Under the pieces are notes generated by a model. It was not told the DNA's origin. It searched no databases and saw only the letters and a list, made by a program, of their open reading frames with translations. 64,000 nt of DNA from Pohlia nutans (lineage: Eukaryota; Streptophyta; Bryopsida; Bryales; Mniaceae), in the NCBI GenBank assembly GCA_022496805.1, contig CM040102.1, forward strand, positions 6,311,001 to 6,375,000. The letters run 5' to 3'. This document shows positions 33,236 through 44,900 of the stretch, one piece after another; position 1 is the stretch's first letter, and every line of letters begins with the position of its first letter. A program made the position numbers and the translations under genes.

Positions 33236-33610
33236 CCTGGCTCTGCAAATTCTTCTTCTTCTTCTTCTTCACAACGTTTCCATTAACACTAACACTCCAT
33301 GAATGTCACAATGGACAAATGTAAAGTGCTGTTGCGACAATCACACGCCGAAATCTGCTGCACAAAAGCGCCTCAGTATCTGCAAACCTTGATCGATCGG
33401 ACGCAGTCACCGGCACGGAATTGAATGGCGATGCAGGACATTTCCTTAAACCCTGAGCCTTAAACCCTAAAAACAGAGTGTCTGAAGCTGGAGAATTGTT
33501 GTCTACGGACCAGCCAATTTTTTTTTGTTTCTCCGTTCATAGAGCCAGTACATGATGCACGGCAGCCTGGAATCATCCATATATGTGTTCATCCATAAAT
33601 TTATTTATTA

Positions 33611-33849
33611 CTCCCTCCGTCCCAAAGTTATTGTCATGTTTGAAAATCATGTTGGAAAGTGCTTTTTTAAGTAGGTCAAAAAAAAAATTCCTATTGGCTA
33701 ATTTTATTTATGTTGCAATGAACACATGCAATGTTCTTCAATCATTCTAGTGACATAATTTGGAACCTTTTTTAATCATGTTCCTTACAATATGATCAAT
33801 GAAATTGGCTCAAAGAAATACCAAGCAAACAACTGTGGGACGGAGGAAG
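33611..33849. mobile_element. Stowaway MITE upstream of the MTG1-like gene
   Basis: CTCCCTCCGTCCCAAAG at the left and the inverse GGGACGGAGGAAG at the right, TA on both sides. The rest of 33236-34272 holds the MTG1-like promoter region and AT-rich spacer, with no gene. Confidence 0.88.
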
Positions 33850-34272
33850 TATAAGGCACTTTTGTTCAAATATTAGAGATTGTAGTATTTTTTGAAAGAA
33901 TTTTGGCAATGTCATCCACTTCTTTTTGCTCATTTTTTTTAACGTAGAGGTAATTACTCCCAAAATCAAGTAAGATTGTAGCAAAAATTCCCTAGAAGAA
34001 ATTCAGCTGCTACTAACCACTTTATATTAGAGCTTGGGCTCAATTTGGGGTTGGCCCAATTCAAAATTCATTCTATCATCAACTTGGTCAAAGTAGGGAG
34101 ATTGAGTTTAGAATTAGATACTTTAATGTAAATTTTTGGGCCCAATTAATATTCCCCCATACCCTATAATGAAATGTGAAAATTAATGTGAAAATTCCCT
34201 GTAGTGAAATGGTTTTTTTTATTTCAAAAAATAAATTTAAAAGAAGCTTGAAACATTAGTTTATAGATGTAT

Positions 34273-35008
34273 AGTGCCCTATAGAAAGTAAGGTAACGCC
34301 CATTTCAACTTGTAAGAATTTTTCTCAAAATTTGACCTTTGTAGACCCATTTTTCAAAACTAACCTATTAAAATGATAGTTTTATGCAATATTGATCAAC
34401 ACATCAAATTTCGATTTCAAAAGATAAAAAATTTATTTTTGATAAATTATTTTGTGTATTTTTCATTGTGGTACATAATAGTTGACTAACAAATATTGGT
34501 GATGATTTAAATAGATATTATTAAATTGGAATTATATTTTTCTAATTGACCCTTATAATATGACTACTTTTATACCTTTGAGTACTATGGTGCAATTGGT
34601 TTGCGAAAACCTAAATAGATTTAGACAAATTTGTTGTACAAATTCTTGATTAGTGATCCCCTAATATTCAATTCTTTGCAGTTTAAATTTTTTTCTTCGG
34701 TAATGCAATTTTTTCTTAAAAGTAAGATGTGCACATCAATGTTTCCTAAATATTTGTATAATAAAAATTTTAAAAATTGCCTCCAATATTTTTCAATGAA
34801 TCATTATGTACTACAATGAATGATACACAAAATAACTTATCGAAAACAAAATTTACTTTTTTTTAAATTGAAATTTGGTGTGTTCATTGAAGTTGCATAA
34901 AACTATTGTTTTAATGGGTTAGTATGAAAAATAGATCTAAAAAGGTCAAATTTTGAAAGAGTTTATGATAAGTCAAAATTGGGGTTACCTTACTTTCTAT
35001 AGGGCACT
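34273..35008. mobile_element. MITE with long inverted ends (about 735 bp)
   Basis: AGTGCCCTATAGAAAGTAAGG at the left is repeated in inverse at the right (CCTTACTTTCTATAGGGCAC). Similarity continues inwards about 150-200 bp, including TTTATGCAATATTGATCAAC versus its rough inverse. No ORF of note. Confidence 0.7.
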
Positions 35009-35211
35009 GTACAATATGAATAACATTGCTGATATATTTCATTTTACCTCGAATGATCAAATTGTAATATAAAAAAAATCAAATTTCTCATTGAAACCTA
35101 AAAGTATTCAACTTTTAACATTCTTTATTATATTTTCAAAATGATATTATTGTACATAAATTTATATGTGATTATGTATTTTATTTTTATAACAATAACA
35201 ATGCATCATTT

Positions 35212-36414
35212 CTAATATTTTACATTTGAAACTACCAATGTCAATATACAACATAATACTTGGAATGAGAGTATGAACTTGCACAAATTCCTCTCAGACC
35301 ATGGGCCATGCCATCGTAGTACTAGATTTACAAGGTTCATGTCATTGCTACCAATTAATAATCCTGATTTCTTATTAAATTGCGGTAGTCTGTGTCTTGG
35401 GCATGGTACAATCTTGAAAATTTGAGGAAGAGAATACACAAAGTTCAAAATTTGGGGAATGAAGAAAAAGAACATGGTTTTTGATAAGTGGCCATGAATG
35501 CCCGCCACCGCCAAAGTTGTTCCTGCAAAATATGTATATGTGTCGCCGACAAATATGGAAGCAGGATGCCAATTGAAGATCAACAATCCAAGTGATGTAG
35601 CCAAAAATGGTTGCATCATGCACAATGAAAACATGTGTGCATGTGGTGCAATGCCATTTGTGATTTGGATAAGATTATGTGTCATGATCGCCAATGTAAT
35701 AATTATTGATTGACCAACTTCCAAACCATTGATTCCAGCCAAAATGTTGATGGAATTGAAACAAAATATTGTAACTAGGAATATAAATACTTTGTACATC
35801 CATCCCAAATTAATCAAGGGATTGATATTAAAAGTTGATTGTAGAATTTTTGGAATGATAATTGTTGTACCTCCTGTATATGTCATGAGTAAAATTAAGC
35901 CGGGAAGAGTTGGTAAGAGTATCTTCAATCTCCATGACAAGTTCTTAATATCATCAATATAACCCAAAACCAATGCAAATCCAATGGCAAAAGATGATGA
36001 GAAAAAATGAACTTTGTTGACTTCATTGCTTGAATCTTGTAGATATAAATATCTTCCAAAAATAGAAAATATTGCTAAGAATACTCCTCCAGCAACTAAA
36101 CCCATAGCTTCAGGTATTTTAACATCTCCTTGATGTAAACCCTTCTTGTTGATATCATACCCAAATATATTCATCTTAAGGTGTAGTCTTGCAACTATTG
36201 GTACAAATTTGATTGTAATTCCGAATCCAATTAAACATACTATGAAGTTTTCAATAATAAATTTTAATTGCATTGGTTTAGAATGAAGAAACATATATAC
36301 TATTGTACTATACAAAATGATGCACATAACAATTGATACAAATATATTGCGAATTTGATTTTGGGTGCATGTTATGAATACATCCATTGCAATAAGACGA
36401 TTGTATGGACACAT
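35212..36414 (-). CDS. GPT / ALG7-DPAGT1-type GlcNAc-1-phosphate transferase, intronless
   Basis: A single open frame of 400 residues. The enzyme family adds GlcNAc-1-phosphate to dolichyl phosphate in the ER membrane, the first step of N-glycan precursor synthesis. Visible motifs: F-G-Y-D-I-N-K-K-G (84-92), I-P-E-A-M-G (100-105), the catalytic pair D-D with N at 154, 155 and 158, T-G-G-T-T-I-I-I-P-K (180-189), N-S-I-N-I-L-A-G-I-N-G-L-E (220-232), V-G-D-T-Y-T-Y-F-A-G (289-298) and C-P-R-H-R-L-P (338-344). About ten hydrophobic segments fit the usual multi-pass topology, and length is close to the family norm. Key residues are intact. Odd points: no introns, strong AT bias and many substitutions from the plant consensus, compatible with an old retrocopy or a fast-evolving paralogue. 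Start: ATG at 36414; M10 is an alternative. Confidence 0.9.
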   Translation of the reverse strand: MCPYNRLIAMDVFITCTQNQIRNIFVSIVMCIILYSTIVYMFLHSKPMQLKFIIENFIVCLIGFGITIKFVPIVARLHLKMNIFGYDINKKGLHQGDVKIPEAMGLVAGGVFLAIFSIFGRYLYLQDSSNEVNKVHFFSSSFAIGFALVLGYIDDIKNLSWRLKILLPTLPGLILLMTYTGGTTIIIPKILQSTFNINPLINLGWMYKVFIFLVTIFCFNSINILAGINGLEVGQSIIITLAIMTHNLIQITNGIAPHAHMFSLCMMQPFLATSLGLLIFNWHPASIFVGDTYTYFAGTTLAVAGIHGHLSKTMFFFFIPQILNFVYSLPQIFKIVPCPRHRLPQFNKKSGLLIGSNDMNLVNLVLRWHGPWSERNLCKFILSFQVLCCILTLVVSNVKY

Positions 36415-36445
36415 CTATTTAATAAGTGATAAAACATTAATATGA

Positions 36446-37550
<1,105 letters not shown>

Positions 37551-37806
37551 TTAACCTTTAATGCATGCAACAACCTCAATGTGCTCTACCGTTTCTCTCT
37601 ACCACATTTGTACAAGAAATTCTTTCACCATCTTATGCACAAGAAAAAACATTGAAAATTCCACAACATATCTTGCAGTTTTTATAAGGCTGATAAAAAA
37701 ATTGACCCCATTGGACACGTTGTGCTACGGCAAAAGCCACATATATGCAAATGTTCTTCCATGTACGCACACTGTATGAACAGGGGCAACCTCCTTTAGG
37801 GGTTAA
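37551..37806. mobile_element. TTAA MITE (about 255 bp)
   Basis: Begins TTAACCTTTAATGCATG and ends CCTCCTTTAGGGGTTAA. The interior differs from the 240-bp family. Confidence 0.6.
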
Positions 37807-37879
37807 AACACTTGGTCGGCCTTCAATTAACAAGTTGGGAGTAAGTACGACTTGGATAAATGTTTGTGGCAACTAATCT

Positions 37880-38423
37880 TTAACCCCTAAAGGTCCTCAC
37901 CTCTTTTGCAAAAGTCAAAGCACTATAATTTGCATACTTTAAATATCACATTGAACGATTTATAATTTTTCATAGATAATCATCGACATTATGAAGGTAT
38001 GACAAAATTTTCAACATGATTGGAAGATATTTTGAATATTTACAAATTTTATGATGTAAACAAGGTAAAAATTCAAAATAAATATGTTTTTGTCAAATTT
38101 AATATTAAAAATTATATTTAAGGTAGATAAAAGTTATATTTACATGGAGTAAAAAATTGAAAGTGAAGAAATTAAAAGAGGCTTATGATTGAAGCATCTT
38201 TAGAAAGCCCTTTGTATTTTGGACACTCAAAATTCAAAGTTCTCAACGGTGGAAAAGCTTCAAATGAAGTTTATTCTCCAATCCCAACGGTCAAAAGATG
38301 TATCATAACTTAACTTAAACATCTAATGAAAACACCAACTACAATAAAGCTAAGACACTTGATTTTTGGGGCCTTTGACCAAAAATCAAGCATAATTGGG
38401 TTGATTGGTCCTTTAGGGGTTAA
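37880..38423. mobile_element. TTAA MITE (about 545 bp)
   Basis: Begins TTAACCCCTAAAGGTCCTC and ends GATTGGTCCTTTAGGGGTTAA. AT-rich interior without ORF. Its right TTAA is followed directly by a truncated 240-bp family copy (about 38420-38540) and part of the 40-kb-type MITE family (to about 39016). Confidence 0.75.
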
Positions 38424-39313
38424 CCTCAAAAGCACCAAGAAGTTTGAATTGGGCCTTATGTTTTTATTTTTTTGTAATTTTGGGTAAGCTCTATGTGGAG
38501 CACCTTTAATTCAAAATTATTTATTTTTTGGCCAACACATCCAACTGGGCAGTGTTTAAAGTTGTAAATGTCAACATTTGTGAAGATCACATTTGTACGG
38601 TTGGATTAATCATATATATCTTTTATATTTTTAATTAATTTGTAAGGTTTTCACTTGAAAATCAATTAAAAATCATGAATTAACGGAATTTAAAATTTAA
38701 AATTGTAATGAAATTGAAATAACATGCACTATGAGATGGTATCGTTTTCATTATTTGATTCTACTTATTTTGGAAAATCATCTTTAAGGCCTCACTTTTT
38801 GAACTAAGAATGAAACTTGACATAAACCACTTGTGTTGTTTTTCCAAAAATCATAATAAACTATTTTGAAGATCCGAACCGTACAAAAGATGGTTAACTT
38901 GCACAATATCCATGAGAAATTTTGGTGGATGAAAACTGTCCAATTTGAATGGAATTCAAACAATTTGAGTCTGTTGAATGTTCACGTAGTGAACGTTTGC
39001 GCATCAAAGGGTTAAACGTGGTTATTCTTTGAATTTTTTGTGTTTCTTAAATCTATGATCTCATTTTTGCAAGGCCACTTTTGAACTATAGTCAATGCAA
39101 TATTGGCTTGGTCAACGATTTGACATACTCCTACATTTGTAATTTTAGAAAATACGTAATCAAGTATGACTAAATCCATATGTTAGGTAGGACAACAACT
39201 TGGTGAAGAATCTCCCAAAAGTTGAATGACTTTCATCCAAATATTAATGAGAACATGAGAAGGGTTTGAATTTGTTAGTCGTACTAAAACTGAACGCTGT
39301 GACATTGAAGGTG

Positions 39314-39512
39314 GGCGTCCCTTAAACCACCACGACACCTAAAACCACCAACTTCTACACCCCTTTTTCATTTCAGGAAGCAAATGTAGGCTCTCATTTC
39401 ATGACTTATGCATCAATTGTTCAAAAGTTAAGTCATGTACTGACGACTTACATTTCCTCTCTAAAATGAAGAAAGGATGTAGAAGTTGGTGGTTTTAGGT
39501 GTTGTGATGGTT
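39314..39512. mobile_element. Foldback MITE (about 200 bp)
   Basis: TTAAACCACCACGACACC and ACCACCAACTTCTACACC at the left recur in inverse at the right. A second copy lies nested at about 55604-55803. The two copies share TTAAGTCATG-like loop sequence. Confidence 0.75.
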
Positions 39513-39856
39513 TAACCCTTGAACGCGCCAGTGTTCATATTCTGGACGTTGGATGATTTCTAACGCCCCCCTCAACCACACACAATGATGTTTTTCATCC
39601 ATCCAAAAATCTCTTGATTCTTGTGCTAGTTGACTAACATTTGTACACTCTAGATTTTCAAAATATGATAATGTGAATTTTTGAAAAATAACAAAAGTGG
39701 TTTATGTCAAGTTTCTTTCTTAGTTCAAAAAGTGAGACCTTAAACATGATTTTCTATAATAAGTAGAATCAAATAATGGAAACCATACCATCTTGTAGTG
39801 CGTGTTATTCCAATTTCATTAAAAAAAATTTGAGTTTTCTGTGTTAATTTTGGATT

Positions 39857-40392
39857 TTAACCCTTTAACGTCCCGATTCAACACTGTTTTCAAAGATTTG
39901 TTATAAAATGGTTGATGAAAAACAAAAATGGAGTTGATGTACAAAACAAAGTTGTAAATGTTAATGTGTAGATAACATCTGTACGGTTGGATTCATCATA
40001 TTTATTATTAATATTTTAAAAGTAATTTTGCAAGGTTTTCTCTTGAAATCCAAAATTAACACAAAAAAATTTAAAAATATTGTAATGAAATTAGAATGAC
40101 TTGCACTACAAGATGGTATGGTTTCCATTATTTGATTCTACTTACTATGGAAAATCATATTTAAGGTCTTTCTTTTTGAACTAAGATTGAAACTTGACAT
40201 TAATCACTTTTGTAATTTTTCAAAAATTCACATTATCTTATTTGGAAGATCCATACCGTACAAATGGTATTCAACTAGCACAAGAATGAAAAATAAATAA
40301 AATGGATGAAAAACATCTGGTACCTACAGAAATCGAGTTGCTGAAATTCATCCGGCGTCCAGATTCTGGACGCCAGCGCGCTAAAGGGTTAA
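39857..40392. mobile_element. Intact TTAA MITE (536 bp) of the family hit by the P-like element
   Basis: Left TTAACCCTTTAACGTCCCG, right ...GACGCCAGCGCGCTAAAGGGTTAA. The family has two different subterminal blocks, one with GTCCCGATTCAAC and one with GCGTCCAGAATCTGG. Useful as the unoccupied reference for the composite at 9308-17731. Confidence 0.85.
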
Positions 40393-41405
40393 ATTAAATT
40401 TCAAGAGAAAACCTTGCAAAATTAATTAAAATTAATTAATATTAAATATGATGAATCCAACCGTATAGATGTGATCTTCACATTGACATTTACACCTTTT
40501 CTTTGTACAGTGGGGTGACACCGAAATTGTCCCCTTGTGCAATTCCAGGGAAAGTGCTCACACTGCTACCAACTTTGACACCCTCCCAAGGATTGAAGAA
40601 TTTTTTTTTTCGCATGGGAATTTAGGAGTTGGAAAATCTTTATGTTGTTTACACATGTGAAAGAATTCAAGTCCAAAAGACCCACAAAAAAAATGATATT
40701 CCAAATCTACCAACATGTGTAGTTGTGAGAAACAAAGTTGCTTCACAACTACGTTGGTAGATATAGAATAACTATTTTTGTGTTTATTTTTTGGCCTTCA
40801 AAATTTTCATACATGTGATCAACATCATAAAGATCATGTGAAAAAAATTTCATATTGAAATAACAAATTCTCAGCCCTAGGGAGGCTGTCAAAGTTGGAA
40901 GTTGTGAAGCAACTTTGTTTCTCACAACTACACCTATTGGTAGATTTGGAATATCATATTTTTCGTGGGTTTTTTGGACTTGAATTTTTTCACATGTGTA
41001 AACAACATAAAGATGTTCCTACTCCCAAATTCCCATGCGAAAAAAAAATTTCTTCAATCCTTGGGAGGGTTTCAAAGTTGGCAGCTGTGAAACATTTCTT
41101 ATAGCTACCCCTTGTTAGTAAATCTTGAATATCTTTTTTTGTATCAATCTTCTAGCTATGAAATTTGGTACACATTTTTTCAACATAACAATAATTTTGT
41201 GTCTAAAATTTCATGTATAAATAACAATTTTCGAGCGCTCGGGAGGGTATCAAAGTTGGCAGCAGTGTGGGCACTTTCCTTGGAATTGCACAAGGGGACA
41301 ATTTCGGTGTCACCCCACTGTACATCAACTCCGTTTTATTATTTCATCAAACATTTTATAACGAATCTTTGAAAACAATGTTGAATTGGGACGTTAAAGG
41401 GTTAA
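40389..41405. mobile_element. TTAA MITE carrying a nested Tc1-like MITE
   Basis: Left part 40389-40507 and right part 41321-41405 rejoin as a member of the family at 39857-40392, ending GGGACGTTAAAGGGTTAA. The insert is the element at 40508-41320. Confidence 0.75.
40508..41320. mobile_element. Tc1/pogo-like MITE with 70-bp inverted ends
   Basis: Ends CAGTGGGGTGACACCG and CGGTGTCACCCCACTG are flanked by TA on both sides. The interior has three to four diverged units sharing TTTGTTTCTCACAACTAC and GGGAGGGTNTCAAAGTTGG in both orientations. No transposase frame, so non-autonomous. Confidence 0.82.
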
Positions 41406-41466
41406 AGTATGTCTACTTTAGGGGTTAAATTGTGGGACTTGAGTAAACAAATGTTCCACATTTTAA

Positions 41467-41735
41467 GGCACCACGGGCCTTGGCTTGGTGGTTGGGGCTC
41501 ATGGCCCCCAATGAGGAGGTTGTGGGTTCTGTTCTCCATGCCGGCGTGGTGATCACTACCATAGTCCACCCAACTATGGTGGGAAGTCCTTGGACCTTGT
41601 TGTATGGGTACCTCAAAGTCCTTTGGGGGATACCATGTCCGATATCTTCAAGGCACTAGTGGCTAGCTAGGTAGTAGCACTATAGTATCCATCCTCGAAA
41701 GGGGAGAGTAGTATTGTCTTTCTTGACGGCTAAAT
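41467..41735 (+). mobile_element. tRNA-derived SINE, 3' truncated
   Basis: Head with A-box-like GGCTTGGTGGTTGGGG and B-box-like GTGGGTTCTGTTCTCC, then the body shared with 9407-9769 (TATGGTGGGAAGTCCTTGG, GGGGAGAGTAGTATTG). The match ends near GTCTTT, so the last ~80 bp are missing. The sequence after it (41740-41905) is one arm of the foldback family. Confidence 0.85.
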
Positions 41736-41973
41736 TAGTTTTCCATGAGTTTGAAAACCACCAAGCTCTTACACACCTAATAATGATAGACCACCAAGCT
41801 TTTCCCTACCTTTTAACTATTTGGGGTGCACAAATAACAATACATTGTAGCAAAATTCACGGCATCTTATTCAAACACACGGTGACTTTAAGGATAACTC
41901 TAATGTAACGTTGCAGAAGGCCGAAGTTAATAAACGTTTGTGAGATACCTATTGTCGAGGTGTTTTTTTGTAG

Positions 41974-44900
41974 GATGCCGGTATGCGGCTTTTGGATCAG
42001 AGTCAACGTCTTGTGGCCTTCTATATTTTGATCGAGTTGTATCGTGGCGAGCAGCCAAGCACCAACCCTTTCATGTCATTCCTTATTGATGTAAGCACTC
42101 AGCATGTCTTGGATCCTGGTGTTTTAATCTTTAGTGGTGCCCGTGGACTTTGCGGTTGATTAAATTGTTTTCACGACTGTTATACACCCATGATGCAGGC
42201 AGCTTCCAATGAAAAAGCAGATAAGGTGGAACGGGCATTCTTACAAATTCTTTTGCAGTCTCTCAACAACAACAGAAGTGAGTGTCCAGTATATTTCTTC
42301 TATTATCAAACTTTCTTACAACTCTGGGATTGTATTGGAAAGCAGAATAGGAGTGTTCTAGGACTGGTTTAGCTTCTAGTTTGAAGGTGATTTGTCCTTG
42401 CTGTCTTCTTTCCCTCCTCTCCAAGTTGTTCTGTGCGAGGTAGTTTCTTGAGGTCGTGAGTCTACACCACAACATGAAGCATCTAGTCTTGTTTTGTTTT
42501 GAAAATGTGTCAAATTCTCATACCCGTATAGCTTAGGGTGGATATAGAGTCTGTTGCTGATAGTCTTTACGGACTATCATGAACTACCTTCATTTGTTCA
42601 TTCAATTTTGGATGATTGTCTTATTAATTTGAAATGAGTAGTTAGCAGGTGCAACACCTTTTGAGGCTTACCAAGTGAAGCGTTATGAAGGTCCGTTCAT
42701 GATTAAACATTATGAGTCTAATTACAGTTCTCTTGCAGCTTTCAACGAAATCAGCCAGTGAGTTTATCTCAATGTTTGACCCTGCAGCTCATGTACGACC
42801 CTCATTCTCACAGTCTCATCTAATAGTTCTTTTATTTTCTCTTACGTGTATCTTTTGTTTTGAGTTTGGATGAAATGAAATTGGAAGCACTCGAGGTCGT
42901 GGTCTATAGGAGCCTTATTTCTATGGTTCTGCCTGTTCTTGACTTTTCCTTTTGATCATCGTTATTGATTCGTTGATAACAGTACATAGTTGTGTCCTGG
43001 GTTTTCAACAGGAACTTTTAGGTGTTGAGGCATTGAAATCAAGATATGCCGACAAGCTTCCGCCTGAGCCCCGCATGAGCAGTTTCAAGAAGGCATCCAC
43101 CAGCAATGTAATTCAAGATCCAGATGTACCACCGGGCTATGATTTTGATTCTCCAGAGTATGTGTTTCTTGAGCCACTATTTCCCTATTTGAAATGTGTT
43201 GAAGGATTGATTGACGTGATATTCATTGATTAGCTTTTGGGACTTACTAATTTTAGGTTTCATATATTTTACACAAAACGTTGACCTTACATGCTTAGGC
43301 AACCAGCATACATATGATGTTGCAAGCTTGAAGTGCTGCTTCCTTTTTACGTGTTACAGAAAATCCGTTTCCTCATGAACATCTACTTTATGGTATACAT
43401 GATTTGACTTGCACACGTGTGCTTCTGATTACAGACATGCTATTGTAGCACTGCTTGAGTCTGGGAACAGAGAAGCTGCGGCTGCTGCGCTGATACAGAA
43501 TTCTTCATTGGATGGATTAGAGCCTCCGTGGGTGCGCCCTACCCCACCAAGGCTTCCTTCTCAGGAAGGAGAGGTATGCACTTGATTTTCTTTCCATTAC
43601 ATAGCAAAATCTGTCTTGTGCCTGCAGATTTTTCGAGTGGATCCTGTTGAGGAGGAGAATCTCATATAAAAGAACTCGTTTTTTGAAAAGTGTCAAGTTA
43701 AGACACATTGGAAATCCTCTTGATTGAAGAGATTCACCAGAGCATCTCTTACTGCATTTTGTTGGCATGATTTAGATTACACCACCTTGAGCACAGTGTA
43801 ATGCTTGCAGTCTTGTGTGTTTTTGTGGTGGTTTCTTGCAGATGAATTGGCTAATTCCGGACACCCAACATGAGATTTTGTGGGATCATGGGATGTGTGC
43901 TGGTTCCAGTCGTGGTTCTGCTATTCGAGAGCCTAGTTCCAGTGCTGGTTCCAGTCGTGCTCCTAAAATTGCCCAGGCTCCTGCGCAGCAAAAGGTCTCT
44001 TTTCTGTCTTCCTATGTCTTTGTCTTTGCTGTTCGCACAACATATTAATATTTTTCATCTTCACATATCGTTTATATGTAACTATGGGAAACGGTTGCCC
44101 AAAGAATTATGTTGCTTTTGTTAATGAATGGCATGTACAGTAGATTCTTAAAATCGATGTCTTAGAACCTCTCTGTTTTATTGTTCAAAAGCATGGTCAT
44201 AATCATGTTAGTCGAAAAAAACTCGGTAGACAACCACCCAAGGAGATGTATAGTGGAGGTTCTTTGGTTTAAGGAAGGTCAGATAGTCTATTGTAATGTA
44301 ATTAAGGTCACTTTTAAGGTAGTTTTCTATTGTAGTTTGATTATTGCGGGAAATAAAGGTAAATTAACCCATTGGATATAGGTATAGGAAACACTCTTTA
44401 ACATATCTCTAGTTTCTGTCCATGACTTATGAATGCAACAATACAAATATGCAGTCCCTGTCTTATCCTAGTGTGTTGGCTTATAAACAAAGGCAGCTTT
44501 TAGCATGAAGGGATTACAAAACATATAGCTCAAGGCACAATAGTAACAATTTCCTGTTGCATTTGCTCAAGGCATAACCTCACCAAATTTGCTTGTAGCA
44601 TCACTCATTCATCACTCAAGTGTCCAAATATTGCTTATAGCATTCCTTGTATTGATTTGCTCAAGGCAATGTACTCCAACCACACAGCATCAAGCTTATT
44701 TTATAGCTTTTAGCATTATAATTCTCATCTTGCTCTAGGCAGTTTATATATCGTTTTGCTTATAGCATCCTTTATGCTGATTTGCTCAAGGCTTAACAAC
44801 ACCAAGCTATTGTCTTTAATATTCTTAACCACCTGCACACAAAGCTTTCAGCATACACCAAAGACTCATTTGCTTAAACCTTGACCAATTCCTTCTTCAG

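Noticed and set aside
35212..36414. Horizontal transfer of the GPT gene from a bacterium or virus
   Set aside because: The motifs follow the eukaryotic, plant-like GPT pattern, including the C-terminal C-P-R-H-R-L-P context; AT bias alone is not evidence of transfer.
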